Under the pieces are notes generated by a model. That model was not told the origin of the DNA. It was given only the letters and a program-made list of their open reading frames with translations, and made no database searches. The position numbers and the translations under genes were made by a program. DNA of 52,443 nt from the NCBI GenBank assembly GCA_027624135.1, contig JAQBXL010000008.1:1-52443 (forward strand). The letters run 5' to 3'. This document shows, one piece after another, positions 30,367 through 39,800 of the stretch. The stretch comes from Chloroflexota bacterium (GTDB lineage: Bacteria; Chloroflexota; Dehalococcoidia; Lucifugimonadales; UBA3495). Positions within the stretch are counted from its first letter, which is position 1; every line of letters starts with the position of its first letter.

Positions 30367-30858
30367 ATGTACGGATTAGCCGTTTTGACGGTCAGCACGT
30401 CCGGGTCACAGGGAAAGCGTGACGACAGCAGTGGACAGGCCATAAAAGACCTGCTGGTGGGTGACGATTTCCAGGTGGTTCGCTATGAGATTGTGTCTGA
30501 CGACAAAGACACTATCTCGGCGAAGTTGTCCGAATGGGCCGACGCCGATGACGTTGACCTGATCGTGTCCACCGGCGGCACTGGTCTGGGACGCTACGAC
30601 GTGACTCCCGAGGCCTGTCTAGCGATTCTGGACAAAGAGGTGCCCGGCATGGCGGAAGCGATGCGGGCCAAGACTTTGGAATTTACTCCGATGGCGATGA
30701 TTAGCCGATCGGTGACTGGCATACGAGGCAACACTCTGATCATCACGCTGCCGGGCAGCACCAAGGCGGTACAGGAATGCTTGGCAGTGGTTATGCCCGT
30801 GATACCCCACGCCTTGGAATTGCTCCGCCGCGAAACGGTCAGCGAACACCCCCGGTAG
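30367..30858 (+). CDS. MogA/MoaB family molybdenum cofactor biosynthesis protein
   Basis: YGLAVLTVSTSGSQGKRDDSSGQAIKDLL, DLIVSTGGTGLGRYDVTPEA, GNTLIITLPGSTKAVQECLAVVMPVIPHALELL. Confidence 0.95.
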   Translation: MYGLAVLTVSTSGSQGKRDDSSGQAIKDLLVGDDFQVVRYEIVSDDKDTISAKLSEWADADDVDLIVSTGGTGLGRYDVTPEACLAILDKEVPGMAEAMRAKTLEFTPMAMISRSVTGIRGNTLIITLPGSTKAVQECLAVVMPVIPHALELLRRETVSEHPR

Positions 30859-30897
30859 TCGCGTAGCCCTTATCTCAACCTCAGGAAAACTAGGAAT

Positions 30898-31239
30898 ATG
30901 AGCGAAGAAACCACCGAAACACAAGTCGTCTACTGGCCGAGAGTAAAAGAGATTTTGGACGGGATAATGGCCCGTTGGATCGAGCGCTGGGGACGGCAAC
31001 CGCTACCTGGAATCCATGCCTATTATTGGGACACACCTCAGGCGCTTCAGGAGTCTGTGCTGTCCGGTTTGCGGGCCATCGAACCAGGACTGCCCGCCAG
31101 ACAGACCAACTTGGTGAAGTCTTTGGCCCGGAGCGTTGGCACGTCTGGCAAGATGCCCTTGCGCGGGCCATTCTTGTCTACTGAGGAAGTTGACGAGGTA
31201 GTGGCTTGGATCGACGGAGGAATGCCTGAAGGCCCATAA
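30898..31239 (+). CDS. Small conserved-looking hypothetical protein (113 aa)
   Basis: Intact ORF following the MogA/MoaB gene: MSEETTETQVVYWPRVKEILDGIMARWIERWGRQP...LSTEEVDEVVAWIDGGMPEGP. Confidence 0.65.
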   Translation: MSEETTETQVVYWPRVKEILDGIMARWIERWGRQPLPGIHAYYWDTPQALQESVLSGLRAIEPGLPARQTNLVKSLARSVGTSGKMPLRGPFLSTEEVDEVVAWIDGGMPEGP

Positions 31240-31285
31240 CGGCTGATGGGTCGACCAGTCAGATCTTCACTAAAGATTTGGATAC

Positions 31286-31326
31286 AAAAAAAGAGCCGAG
31301 GCGTTAGCTCCGGCTCTTTAGTTTTG
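31286..31326. terminator. Bidirectional Rho-independent terminator between convergent genes
   Basis: aaaaaAAAGAGCCG-aggcgttagctc-CGGCTCTTTagtttt: stem flanked by A-run and T-run. Confidence 0.8.
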
Positions 31327-31344
31327 CTTGGGAGATGGCGCTTT

Positions 31345-32349
31345 CTAGACCAGCGCCGGCTCTGCTTCCTTGACGTATACCTGGATGCGATTCCGGGTAT
31401 GGTCAATGATGCAGATCCTACCCTGTGAATCAATCTTGACCGCACAAGGATGGGCCAACAACTTTTCGTAGTCGGGGTCGTTATTGTAAGCAAGGTTCCG
31501 CTGCCGGATCATGTCCGGATTGGATCCAAGCTTGTCCTTGCCCCACTTGGAAAGCCGGGCCTCGCCACGGAACTCACTCACGTAACGGCCGTCGGGAGCG
31601 AATACCTGTACCCGGTTGTTCATCCAGTCGGCGACGTAGATGTCGCCATCTGCGTCCACGGCGACACCGTTGGGCCGGTTCAACTGCCCAACGCCGCTGC
31701 CAGAGACGCCTATGGAGGCTTCCCATTGGCCATCGGCGGTGAACTTCTGGATCCGGTCGTTGCGCCAGTCGGCGATGTAGATGTGACCTTCGCCGTCCAG
31801 TGCGATGCCCCAAGGCATGTTGAACTGTCCGTCTCCACTGCCCGCGGAGCCGAACTGGCTGAGGTACTTGCCATCAAGGGTGAACTTCTGAACCCGGTTG
31901 TTGCCGGCATCGACGACGAAAATGTTGTCATCGGCGTCAATGGCCAGGCCAGCTGGACCCTTCAGCTCTCCGTCTCCGGAGCCGGCGGTTCCCCACTTGC
32001 TGACGAACTCACCATCTTTGGTGAACTTTGTGATGCGGTTCAGCCACTCGTCGGCCAGATAGAGGTTTCCCTTACTATTCAGGGCTACAGAAGTGGGCCA
32101 CATGAATTCGCCGTCGGCCTCGCCGTAGGCGCCGAATTCAGTGATGTACTCTTCATCCAATGTGATTGCAGTGACGTGAACGCCATCTGGCCGGTTCTCA
32201 TAAGACCGGTTGCAGAGGTAGACGGTTCCGTCAGGGGCGATGGCCATATCCGTAGGATTGCGGAAACCGGTGCCGGCAAATTCTGCCCGGCCAACGTCAT
32301 GGCTGTGGCGGAAGGTTCGGCTAGTTAGGCCGAAGAAATGTGTTGCCAT
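31345..32349 (-). CDS. NHL-repeat beta-propeller protein
   Basis: 334 aa; repeated (L/F)xxPxGxAxDxxGxxYxADxxNxRxQxF blades, e.g. GPAGLAIDADDNIFVVDAGNNRVQKFTLDGKYLSQFGSAGSGDGQFNMPWGIALDGEGHIYIADWRNDRIQKF. Confidence 0.93.
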   Translation of the reverse strand: MATHFFGLTSRTFRHSHDVGRAEFAGTGFRNPTDMAIAPDGTVYLCNRSYENRPDGVHVTAITLDEEYITEFGAYGEADGEFMWPTSVALNSKGNLYLADEWLNRITKFTKDGEFVSKWGTAGSGDGELKGPAGLAIDADDNIFVVDAGNNRVQKFTLDGKYLSQFGSAGSGDGQFNMPWGIALDGEGHIYIADWRNDRIQKFTADGQWEASIGVSGSGVGQLNRPNGVAVDADGDIYVADWMNNRVQVFAPDGRYVSEFRGEARLSKWGKDKLGSNPDMIRQRNLAYNNDPDYEKLLAHPCAVKIDSQGRICIIDHTRNRIQVYVKEAEPALV

Positions 32350-32482
32350 ATGTCTTTACCTCTTCGTTGCTTGTTGCGCCGGGCCGCTTTCGAAAGCGGC
32401 CCGGCCAAACGTTGCAATAAGTTAACCGTTACCGACTTGCAGCCATCAATGCTGCGTCGGATGACCTAACCACAGGAGGAGG

Positions 32483-33622
32483 TTAGGCGAAGAACTTTAC
32501 TCGCTCGAAGTTGCCGCCGACGATGGGCTCGGCGTCCAACTGGAACCAGTCTTCCAAGATGGTGGAGTAGACAGACCGGAAGTCCAGGTTGAACTTCAGG
32601 TTGCCGCCGTCTTCCTGCTTGGAAGGCTCTAGAGAGGGATACTCGCCGTAGATGCCGCCCTTGACATGCTCACCGACTGCGAAGGCAACGCCAGCGGCGC
32701 CGTGGTCGGTGCCTGAGCCGTTGTCGGCTATGCGGCGACCGAACTCACTGAAGAACAACAGCGTCATGTTGTCGCTGGCGTCATGCTGTCGGAGGTCGGT
32801 CATGAAGGTATCCACGGTGTTCGAGACATCGGTCAACAGACCAGCATTGGCTTGGGCCTGGTTGGCGTGAGAGTCGAAGCCGTTGTACGGAGAGGTGGTG
32901 TACAGAACCCGCGTGCCGAAGCCAGCGAGGTTGGTCTGCACGATGTTCTTCATGTACTGTCCGATGGCCGTCGGCGAGTACTCCACGTTGGAGGTGTACT
33001 TGTCGGGAGCGGTGGACAGGATGTCGGCGCCCTTGAGGGCGTCGGTGCCGGTCTGATGGATGTAGTCCATCACAGCGCCGGTGCCGATGGCAGGGGAATA
33101 CATGCGGCCGAAGACGTCAAGAGCCTCGTTCCGCTGGTTCTCACCCTCGATGCCGGTCAGCAGACCGTAGGTCTCCAAGTTGCCCACAGACGCGACGGGG
33201 ACGCCGTCCATCACCAAGGCTCGGGGAAGACCACGGCCGAAGTTGACGGCAGTCAGCACGTTTTCAGAGTTGGGGTCCAACTGTTTGGTGGCGCGGCCCA
33301 ACCAACCCTCGGTTCCAATGGTTTCCGGCTCACAGGTGTGCCAGATGTCCATCGAACGGAAGTGAGAATAGCTGGGGGTGGGGTATCCGATACCCACGAA
33401 GATGGCCAGCTTGCCCTCGTCCCAATACTTCTTCAGTGGGCCCATCGTGGGATGGAAGCCCAAATCGTCGGTTATAGGGATAATCTGATCTTCGGGCACG
33501 GCCAAGGTGGGGCGTAAGTCCCGGTACAATCCGTTGTTCCGGGGGATGACGCAGTTTAGGCCGTCGTTTCCGCCGGACAGGGAGAGTACTGCCAGGACTG
33601 GATCTTTCTGGGTTGAAACCAT
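32483..33622 (-). CDS. DUF1501 family protein
   Basis: 379 aa; VLAVLSLSGGNDGLNCVIP, LAIFVGIGYPTPSYSHFRSMDIWHT, GWLGR, TLLFFSEFGRRIADNGSGTDHGAAGVAFAVG. Confidence 0.92.
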   Translation of the reverse strand: MVSTQKDPVLAVLSLSGGNDGLNCVIPRNNGLYRDLRPTLAVPEDQIIPITDDLGFHPTMGPLKKYWDEGKLAIFVGIGYPTPSYSHFRSMDIWHTCEPETIGTEGWLGRATKQLDPNSENVLTAVNFGRGLPRALVMDGVPVASVGNLETYGLLTGIEGENQRNEALDVFGRMYSPAIGTGAVMDYIHQTGTDALKGADILSTAPDKYTSNVEYSPTAIGQYMKNIVQTNLAGFGTRVLYTTSPYNGFDSHANQAQANAGLLTDVSNTVDTFMTDLRQHDASDNMTLLFFSEFGRRIADNGSGTDHGAAGVAFAVGEHVKGGIYGEYPSLEPSKQEDGGNLKFNLDFRSVYSTILEDWFQLDAEPIVGGNFERVKFFA

Positions 33623-33673
33623 GATTTCTCCTTACGTTTTTAGTATCTCGAGAGTCAGTCTTTTTGCGCAGAC

Positions 33674-35098
33674 TTACTCGAACTGGAATTCCGCGGTGGC
33701 AGCAATCATCTGGAACATCTCACCAGACCGGCGGGTGAAGTCCGCCTGCTCAGCTTCGGTTCCGTGAGTCAAATCGCCTTCCTTGGATGCGTGGGATATC
33801 AGTAGTCCCATGGTGTCTTCGGTCATGACCAGCGGGCCGGTCAGGTCCAGACAACCGTTGACGAACTGTTCTGGGCTAATCTTGTCGCCCAGGCCCATGA
33901 GCCGGTTGACCAGGGAACGCACCCCTGCCAACTCGGTGTTGCCTAGGATGTCGGAGGCGAAGTTGATACGCTCGACCAGGGTGCCGCTATCGATCCACTC
34001 GCGACCGGTGTGCCAACCTTCGACGGTGGGCGGGTTCATCAGGTCCATGCCCATGTACTTCGGCTCTTGAGAGAGTTCAAACAGGCCGGGTTTGTAACCT
34101 TGGAACTCTCCAGTCATGCGGAGCAGGCTAACGACCATCTCGGCGGGGTTCTTTACCTTGGCGTAGCGCACTGCTTCGTCCTTGAAGAAAGCGGAATTGA
34201 AGAGGACGTCCAGCATCGCTTTGATGGAGTGGTCCGAATCCCAGTAGGCCTTCTCCAGAGCTTCAATGGCTGCCTGATCCCGGGGCGGGGTTAACCGCCA
34301 GGCGGGGACCTGGGGCTCGTCGGCTACGAAGTAGTTATAAAGGTGCCTGGCCAGGAACCGGGCGGTGGCAGGCTGTTCGCAGGCAATCCTAATAATGTCT
34401 TCGCCGTTCCAGTTGCCGGTCTGACCAAGGAAAGTCTTCTCGGAGTAGTCGTGGTCGGCTGGGTCGAACCGGAACTCCCAGGGACTGCGCCCGTGGGGGA
34501 ACGGAGGATAGGGCGGGGCGATGTTCCAGCCGGTGAAGGCCCTGGCGCAGACCTTGACGTCGTCTTCACTGTAGTTGAAGGCTTCGTCCATCCCTACGCC
34601 CAGGGAGAATAGCTCCAAGAGCTCTCGGCCATAGTTCTCGTTGAGGTTGGCCTTGTGGCTCTCGGTGTTGTCCAGGTAGTACATCATGCCGGGGTTAGTC
34701 GAGAGCTTGAACAACAGATCGTCGAACTTGCCCATTCCATTCTGCCGGAAGATGTCGACCATCAGACCCATCTCTTGGCCGCTATCAATCTTGCTGTGTC
34801 CGGCACAGAAGATCATGTGCCAGAACAAGGCCACCTTTTCTTGAAGCTGACGGGGGCTGTTGATCATCCGCCAGACCCATTGCTGCACATTGTTCTCAAT
34901 GGCAGCCGCCTCGAAGTACGAGGGGTTGAAGCGAATCAGCAAATCTTCCTCGACGGCCCCTTGGCTCTCGGGGTTGAGTAGTTCTTGGACTACGCTGTCA
35001 TAACCTTGCGCCGCTTTGGCCTCAATCTCATCTAGACTCGCTCCGAAACCGGCGCGGCGCATGAGGTGGGCCATCAACGCGATATCCTGTTCAGCCAT
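33674..35098 (-). CDS. DUF1800 family protein
   Basis: 474 aa; HLMRRAGFGAS, WRMINSPRQLQEKVALFWHMIFCAGHSKI, NPGMMYYLDNTESHKANLNENYGRELLELFSLGVG, YSEDDVKVCARAFTGWNI. Confidence 0.95.
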   Translation of the reverse strand: MAEQDIALMAHLMRRAGFGASLDEIEAKAAQGYDSVVQELLNPESQGAVEEDLLIRFNPSYFEAAAIENNVQQWVWRMINSPRQLQEKVALFWHMIFCAGHSKIDSGQEMGLMVDIFRQNGMGKFDDLLFKLSTNPGMMYYLDNTESHKANLNENYGRELLELFSLGVGMDEAFNYSEDDVKVCARAFTGWNIAPPYPPFPHGRSPWEFRFDPADHDYSEKTFLGQTGNWNGEDIIRIACEQPATARFLARHLYNYFVADEPQVPAWRLTPPRDQAAIEALEKAYWDSDHSIKAMLDVLFNSAFFKDEAVRYAKVKNPAEMVVSLLRMTGEFQGYKPGLFELSQEPKYMGMDLMNPPTVEGWHTGREWIDSGTLVERINFASDILGNTELAGVRSLVNRLMGLGDKISPEQFVNGCLDLTGPLVMTEDTMGLLISHASKEGDLTHGTEAEQADFTRRSGEMFQMIAATAEFQFE

Positions 35099-35642
35099 GT
35101 GCTCCTCCTTGAAAAATGGTTTTAGATTTAGCTTCGGGCAGAACTTCTACCCGTACAATCGCAGCTACATGAAGAAGGCGCATCAAACATGGGCCATAAC
35201 CCAAGCTTGATGCATACCTTATGTAATATTCGTTACAAGAAAGAAATATAGACTAAAGTGGAATTACTGTCAACTAAAATTTGGCCGATGTTTGCCGAAG
35301 CTAAATCGTGCCTGTTCAAATCGCCCAACTTTGGCCGGTTGGCGACCCAGTAATTCGGGTAAAATCTTCCTCTGAAGGGCAAATCAGACTAAAAAGTGCG
35401 AGCATATCGGTGCTGTTTACGGAGCCTTTACGATACTGCTGGTTGATCAATCGAAGATGTCTCGCTGATTGTACCGATTCGTGCACATTTCGCACAACCG
35501 TGGGCCAGGCCTGAAAATCTAGCCACCCTGGCCAGCATTGGCCCGTCTTCAGCAAATATTAGGGCGGAGTTGTAGGCTGCGAAGTTGTAGACTATCGAAC
35601 AAGTCGATAACGAACTGGGATCGTTGCCACAACCGGATTGTC

Positions 35643-35754
35643 TTGACATGGTCTAAAACGCTTTGCTAGCATGCCCGTAATCGGCTTCCATCGTATGCCG
35701 ATGTATCCCGTCAGCCGCTCAGCGGCTGACCCTCTCTATAGAGAGAAGAGGAGT
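35643..35754 (+). promoter_or_regulatory. Candidate sigma70-like promoter and structured leader of the hopanoid cluster
   Basis: TTGACA (35643-35648), 18-nt spacer, TAGCAT (35667-35672); then GTCAGCCGC-tca-GCGGCTGAC (35710-35730), CTCTCTATAGAGAG (35732-35745) and a GA-rich SD before ATG 35755. Confidence 0.45.
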
Positions 35755-36837
35755 ATGGTCCAAGACGACGCCCAGCAATCGAACTTGGGTCTGGAACGGG
35801 GGGGCCAACTACCCGCCATGTTCTCCAGATATAAAAACTCTGTAGAACAAGAGCTCTATAAGGCTGTGCCCGGCTCTGACGTGTCTGAGGCGTATCGCCT
35901 GCTCCGTTACCACCTTGGTTGGATCGACCAGCAGGGCCGCGCGATGGGGACCACCACCTCTCAAGGCAAAGCTCTCCGCCCCACCTTGTGTCTATTCGCT
36001 TGCGAGGCTTTAGCCGACGATTACTCTAAGGCGCTCCCCGCCGCTGCGGCTCTGGAACTGATTCACAATTTCTCTCTGATCCACGATGATATACAGGATC
36101 AGGACGTGGTGCGGCGGCACCAACCCACGGTCTGGCATATCTGGGGAGTCCCCAAAGCCCTTGCCGCCGGCAACGCCATGCAGTGCACCGGCGACCTGGC
36201 GCTGCTGGGTGCCGGTGGAAAAGATGTTGCCCCGGAGACGGTGCTTCGGGTTTCGAGCATCTTGACCGAAAGCTACATGGAGATGATTCAAGGCCAGTGC
36301 ATGGACTTGGCCTTCGAGTCCCGTACCGATATCAAAGCTGATGAGTATCTGTACATGATCGCCTGCAAAACCGGAGCTTTGATCAGGTGCGGCATGGAGA
36401 TTGGCGCTCTGCTTGCAACGGAAGACGAGGCTAAGGTGCGGGCATTCGCTGATTTTGGCGATTGTCTGGGCCAAGCCTTCCAGATAAGAGACGATTATCT
36501 GGGTATCTGGGGCGATGAGGCTACCCTTGGCAAGGCCACCGGCAACGACATACGCCGCCGGAAGAAATCTTATCCTGTGGTGTTCGCTCTGGAGCGGGCC
36601 AGCGGCCGGGCCATGGACGACCTGCTTCGCATATATGGACAAGACGAGTTGGAAGAGGACGATGTGCAAAGGGTGTTAGCAGTGTTGGACGAGGTAGGCT
36701 CCCAAGAACACTCCCAACGCATTACGGAGGCGGCAGCAGCACGGGCTCTTGAGGTATTGAAGCCGGTTTCGCTGCCAGATTGGGCTCAATCCGAGGCCGA
36801 AGAACTGGTTGACTTTCTGGCCGGAAGAGAATACTAA
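35755..36837 (+). CDS. Polyprenyl synthetase (short-chain trans-prenyl diphosphate synthase)
   Basis: FARM HDDIQDQDVVRRHQPTVW; SARM QIRDDYLGIWGDEATLGKATGNDIRRRKKSYPVV. In-frame upstream starts (35671, 35701) also possible. Confidence 0.93.
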   Translation: MVQDDAQQSNLGLERGGQLPAMFSRYKNSVEQELYKAVPGSDVSEAYRLLRYHLGWIDQQGRAMGTTTSQGKALRPTLCLFACEALADDYSKALPAAAALELIHNFSLIHDDIQDQDVVRRHQPTVWHIWGVPKALAAGNAMQCTGDLALLGAGGKDVAPETVLRVSSILTESYMEMIQGQCMDLAFESRTDIKADEYLYMIACKTGALIRCGMEIGALLATEDEAKVRAFADFGDCLGQAFQIRDDYLGIWGDEATLGKATGNDIRRRKKSYPVVFALERASGRAMDDLLRIYGQDELEEDDVQRVLAVLDEVGSQEHSQRITEAAAARALEVLKPVSLPDWAQSEAEELVDFLAGREY

Positions 36838-36919
36838 CCTAGTACCCACGTGACGGGGATCGAAACCGGTCCTAAACAGGAATAGCTACCTATCAAGGTT
36901 TTACGAGAGGTTTTACGAT

Positions 36920-37978
36920 ATGACCACTGCAGAACAATGCAAACGAGCCACAAGACCATTGGAATTATCCGTCAGATTGGCGGGCTACATATTAAAGAAC
37001 AAGCTCAAAGGCAGGAAGAAATTTCCCTTGGTGACGATGCTTGAGCCTCTGGAGATGTGCAACCTTGCCTGTGTCGGCTGCGGGCGTATTCGCGAGTATA
37101 AGAATGTGATGGATAAGATGATGCCGGTGGAGGAGGCGCTTAGAGCGGTCCACGAGGCCGGCGCTCCCATAGTTTCAATCGCCGGCGGAGAACCGACCAT
37201 CCACCCCCAGATCGACGAGATCATCAACAAGCTGATTGAAGAGAAGTACTTCGTTTATTGCTGCACCAACGGCCTGCTGTTGGACCGGGTCATGGACAAG
37301 ATTCCCCCGTCCAAGTACCTGTGCTGGGTAGTGCATATGGACGGCATGGAAGAGAAACACGATGAGTCGGTGGATCGCAAAGGGGTCTTCACCAAGGCCG
37401 TGGCCGCCATACAGTCGGCCCTTGACCGCGGCTACCGTGTCTGCACCAACACCACCGTCTTTCGCACCAGCGATGTTGACGATCTCTCGGAGATGTTTCG
37501 CCTAGTCGCCGACCTTGGAGTCGAGGGCTCCATGATCTCCCCTGGCTTCGATTTTGAAGACGCCCCTGAGCAGGACATGTTTTTGACTCGTATGGAGTCG
37601 CATACGCTCTTCCAGCAACTGCTGTCGCCAGAGCATTCCGAAGGCGCTCGTTTCTACAACAACCCGCTCTATCTGAACTTCCTGAAAGGAGAGCGCGAGT
37701 ACCAATGCACTGCCTGGTCCAACCCAACCTACACGGTTATGGGATGGAGGAAGCCCTGCTATCCCCTGGCCGACGAGCATGTGGAACACGTAGATGAGTT
37801 GTTCGACCAGGACATCTGGGATAAATACGGTGTGGGCAAAGATCCCCGGTGCGCCAATTGCATGATGCACTGCGGATTTGAGTCTGCCACCATCTTTACG
37901 GCTATAACCACGCCCAAAGATTGGGCCACCTTGATCAAGTCTGGCGCTGCCCTCAAGGGCGGCATCACGGCTGCCTAG
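36920..37978 (+). CDS. hpnH: Radical SAM adenosyl-hopene transferase HpnH
   Basis: 352 aa; LEMCNLACVGCGRIREY (CxxxCxxC), IVSIAGGEPTIHPQIDEI, HMDGMEEKHDESVDRKGVFTKAV, YTVMGWRKPCYPLADEHV. Confidence 0.96.
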   Translation: MTTAEQCKRATRPLELSVRLAGYILKNKLKGRKKFPLVTMLEPLEMCNLACVGCGRIREYKNVMDKMMPVEEALRAVHEAGAPIVSIAGGEPTIHPQIDEIINKLIEEKYFVYCCTNGLLLDRVMDKIPPSKYLCWVVHMDGMEEKHDESVDRKGVFTKAVAAIQSALDRGYRVCTNTTVFRTSDVDDLSEMFRLVADLGVEGSMISPGFDFEDAPEQDMFLTRMESHTLFQQLLSPEHSEGARFYNNPLYLNFLKGEREYQCTAWSNPTYTVMGWRKPCYPLADEHVEHVDELFDQDIWDKYGVGKDPRCANCMMHCGFESATIFTAITTPKDWATLIKSGAALKGGITAA

Positions 37979-37996
37979 CTTTACGAGTAAGGGACG

Positions 37997-38734
37997 TTGT
38001 TGATCGTGGCTGCCAGCATGAATCAAGAACTGATCGGTCTCCGGCAAGAATTGCTTGAGATCGAGGATGTGACTGGAGTCCGCCCCCAGGTCGAGTTCCA
38101 TATTCTGGGAGTCGGACCAGACCGGGCGGGCAGCGCATTGGCCTCGCTGCTCGAAGATCGGCGTTCCGGCGTAGGTGGCGTAATGATTCTGGGAGTGGCT
38201 GGAGGCGTTAACCCCGCGCTGGAATCCGGAGACCTATTGCTGGCGGACCGGTACTCACTTCAGAACGGCGCCTCACAGGGGGCTGGACAGGCTCTCCGGC
38301 CCGACCCTCAGATGCTCAAGTCAGCAGAGCAGACTGCCCTTAATCTCTCCATGCCGGTCTGCAACGGCGGCTCATTGACCGTTGACCATTTGGTTTCGGA
38401 GCGGGAGGAGCGGGAAGACCTTCGGGCGCAGTATCAGGTGGACAGCGTAAACATGGAAGACTACCGGGTTGCCGAGGCTGCCCAAAATGCGGGCGTGCCC
38501 TTCCTGTCGGCCAGAGTGGTTCTGGACACTGCCAACGAAAGCCTGCCCGGCTATCTGCCGGGACTGGCAAAATCGCCATACAAAGTCATAACTAATGTGC
38601 TGCTCATGCCGTGGCGGATCCCGACGATGCTTCGTCTGAAGAGACAGCTTCAATTGGGCCAGATGGTCTTAACCAACTTTGCGGTGGCCTACATGAAGGA
38701 GACCGGGGTCATTGGCAACGGGAATTCCCGTTAG
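37997..38734 (+). CDS. hpnG: Hopanoid-associated nucleoside phosphorylase-like protein HpnG
   Basis: 245 aa; phosphorylase/nucleosidase-like VMILGVAGGVNPALESGDLLLADRY, VDSVNMEDYRVAEAAQNAGVPFLSARVVLDTANESLPGYL. Directly after hpnH. Confidence 0.85.
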   Translation: MLIVAASMNQELIGLRQELLEIEDVTGVRPQVEFHILGVGPDRAGSALASLLEDRRSGVGGVMILGVAGGVNPALESGDLLLADRYSLQNGASQGAGQALRPDPQMLKSAEQTALNLSMPVCNGGSLTVDHLVSEREEREDLRAQYQVDSVNMEDYRVAEAAQNAGVPFLSARVVLDTANESLPGYLPGLAKSPYKVITNVLLMPWRIPTMLRLKRQLQLGQMVLTNFAVAYMKETGVIGNGNSR

Positions 38735-38752
38735 CAGGATTAAATCAAATAG

Positions 38753-39796
38753 ATGAAGGTATTAGTCACCGGCGCCACCGGATTCATCGGCGGAAACCTG
38801 GCCCGCGAACTGTGGCGGCGCGGTGACGATGTTCGGGCACTGGTACGCCCAGGTAGCAATCGATTAACAATTGAAGACACCGGAATCGTCCCAGTGGAAG
38901 GCGATATCCTGGACCGGGCATCAGTTGACCGTGCCGTTCTGGGTTGTGAGGTGGTCTTCCATGTGGCCGCCGCCTACACCTTCTGGTCCAGAGATCCTAA
39001 GAGAGTGTCTCTGACCAACGTGGAGGGCACGGTCAACGTGCTTGACGCGGCAAGGCAGGCGGGGGTCTCCCGCACGGTCTACACCAGCACCGTGGGGACC
39101 ATAGGCCTGGCCAAGAGAGCGCTGGGTGACGAGGAGACACATCTCGATGCAAAGACGCTCCACGGCCACTACAAGCAGTCCAAGCTCCAATCGGAGCAGA
39201 AAGCTTTGGCCAGGGCGGCCGATGGGATGCCGGTGGTGGTGGTGAATCCCACAGCGCCGGTTGGGCCGTGGGATGTAAAGCCCACGCCCACGGGGCGGAT
39301 GATTCTGGACTTTCTCCGCCGGCGGGTCCCGGCTTATTTGAAAACTGGAATGAATCTGGTGGACGTGGCTGATGTGGTGGATGGCCACATCCTGGCATTG
39401 GAAAAAGGAAGATCCGGCGAACGGTACATACTGGGCAACCGGAACGTGAGTTTGAAGGAAATTTTCGACATACTGAGCAACCTGACCGGCCTGTCGGCGC
39501 CTCGGATAAGAGCGCCCTACTGGCTGGTAGTCGGCGCTGGCTATGCCGACCGGTTCGTAGAGGGGACTCTGCTGCGCCGAGAGCCGGCCATTCCTGTTGA
39601 GGGAGTCCTGGCGTCGAAGACACCGGCTTACGTTAGTTGCGAAAAAGCGATCCGTGAGTTGGGACTGCCCCAGCGGCCCATCGAAGACGCATTGCAACAG
39701 TCGGCTGATTGGTTCTCGGCCCACGGTTACATTGACGGTAACATCGACGGCTACTTCGATAGTAAGGGCGGAAAACCCGAGGGAAGCACAGCATAG
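38753..39796 (+). CDS. hpnA: Hopanoid-associated NAD-dependent sugar epimerase HpnA
   Basis: 347 aa; MKVLVTGATGFIGGNLARELWRRGDDVRALVRPGSN, YTSTVGTIG, NPTAPVGPWDVKPTPTGRMILDFL. Confidence 0.92.
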   Translation: MKVLVTGATGFIGGNLARELWRRGDDVRALVRPGSNRLTIEDTGIVPVEGDILDRASVDRAVLGCEVVFHVAAAYTFWSRDPKRVSLTNVEGTVNVLDAARQAGVSRTVYTSTVGTIGLAKRALGDEETHLDAKTLHGHYKQSKLQSEQKALARAADGMPVVVVNPTAPVGPWDVKPTPTGRMILDFLRRRVPAYLKTGMNLVDVADVVDGHILALEKGRSGERYILGNRNVSLKEIFDILSNLTGLSAPRIRAPYWLVVGAGYADRFVEGTLLRREPAIPVEGVLASKTPAYVSCEKAIRELGLPQRPIEDALQQSADWFSAHGYIDGNIDGYFDSKGGKPEGSTA

Positions 39797-39800
39797 ATTG

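Noticed and set aside
31450-32328. 292-aa plus-strand ORF with repeats
   Set aside because: Antisense to the NHL-repeat gene; its repetitiveness mirrors the NHL blades.
32783-33517. 244-aa plus-strand ORF
   Set aside because: Antisense shadow of the DUF1501 gene.
38921-39724. 267-aa minus-strand ORF
   Set aside because: Antisense shadow of hpnA.
39597-39800. 5' extension of the squalene-hopene cyclase ORF
   Set aside because: Overlaps the hpnA coding end in another frame; the SHC family N-terminus begins near GTG 39801.
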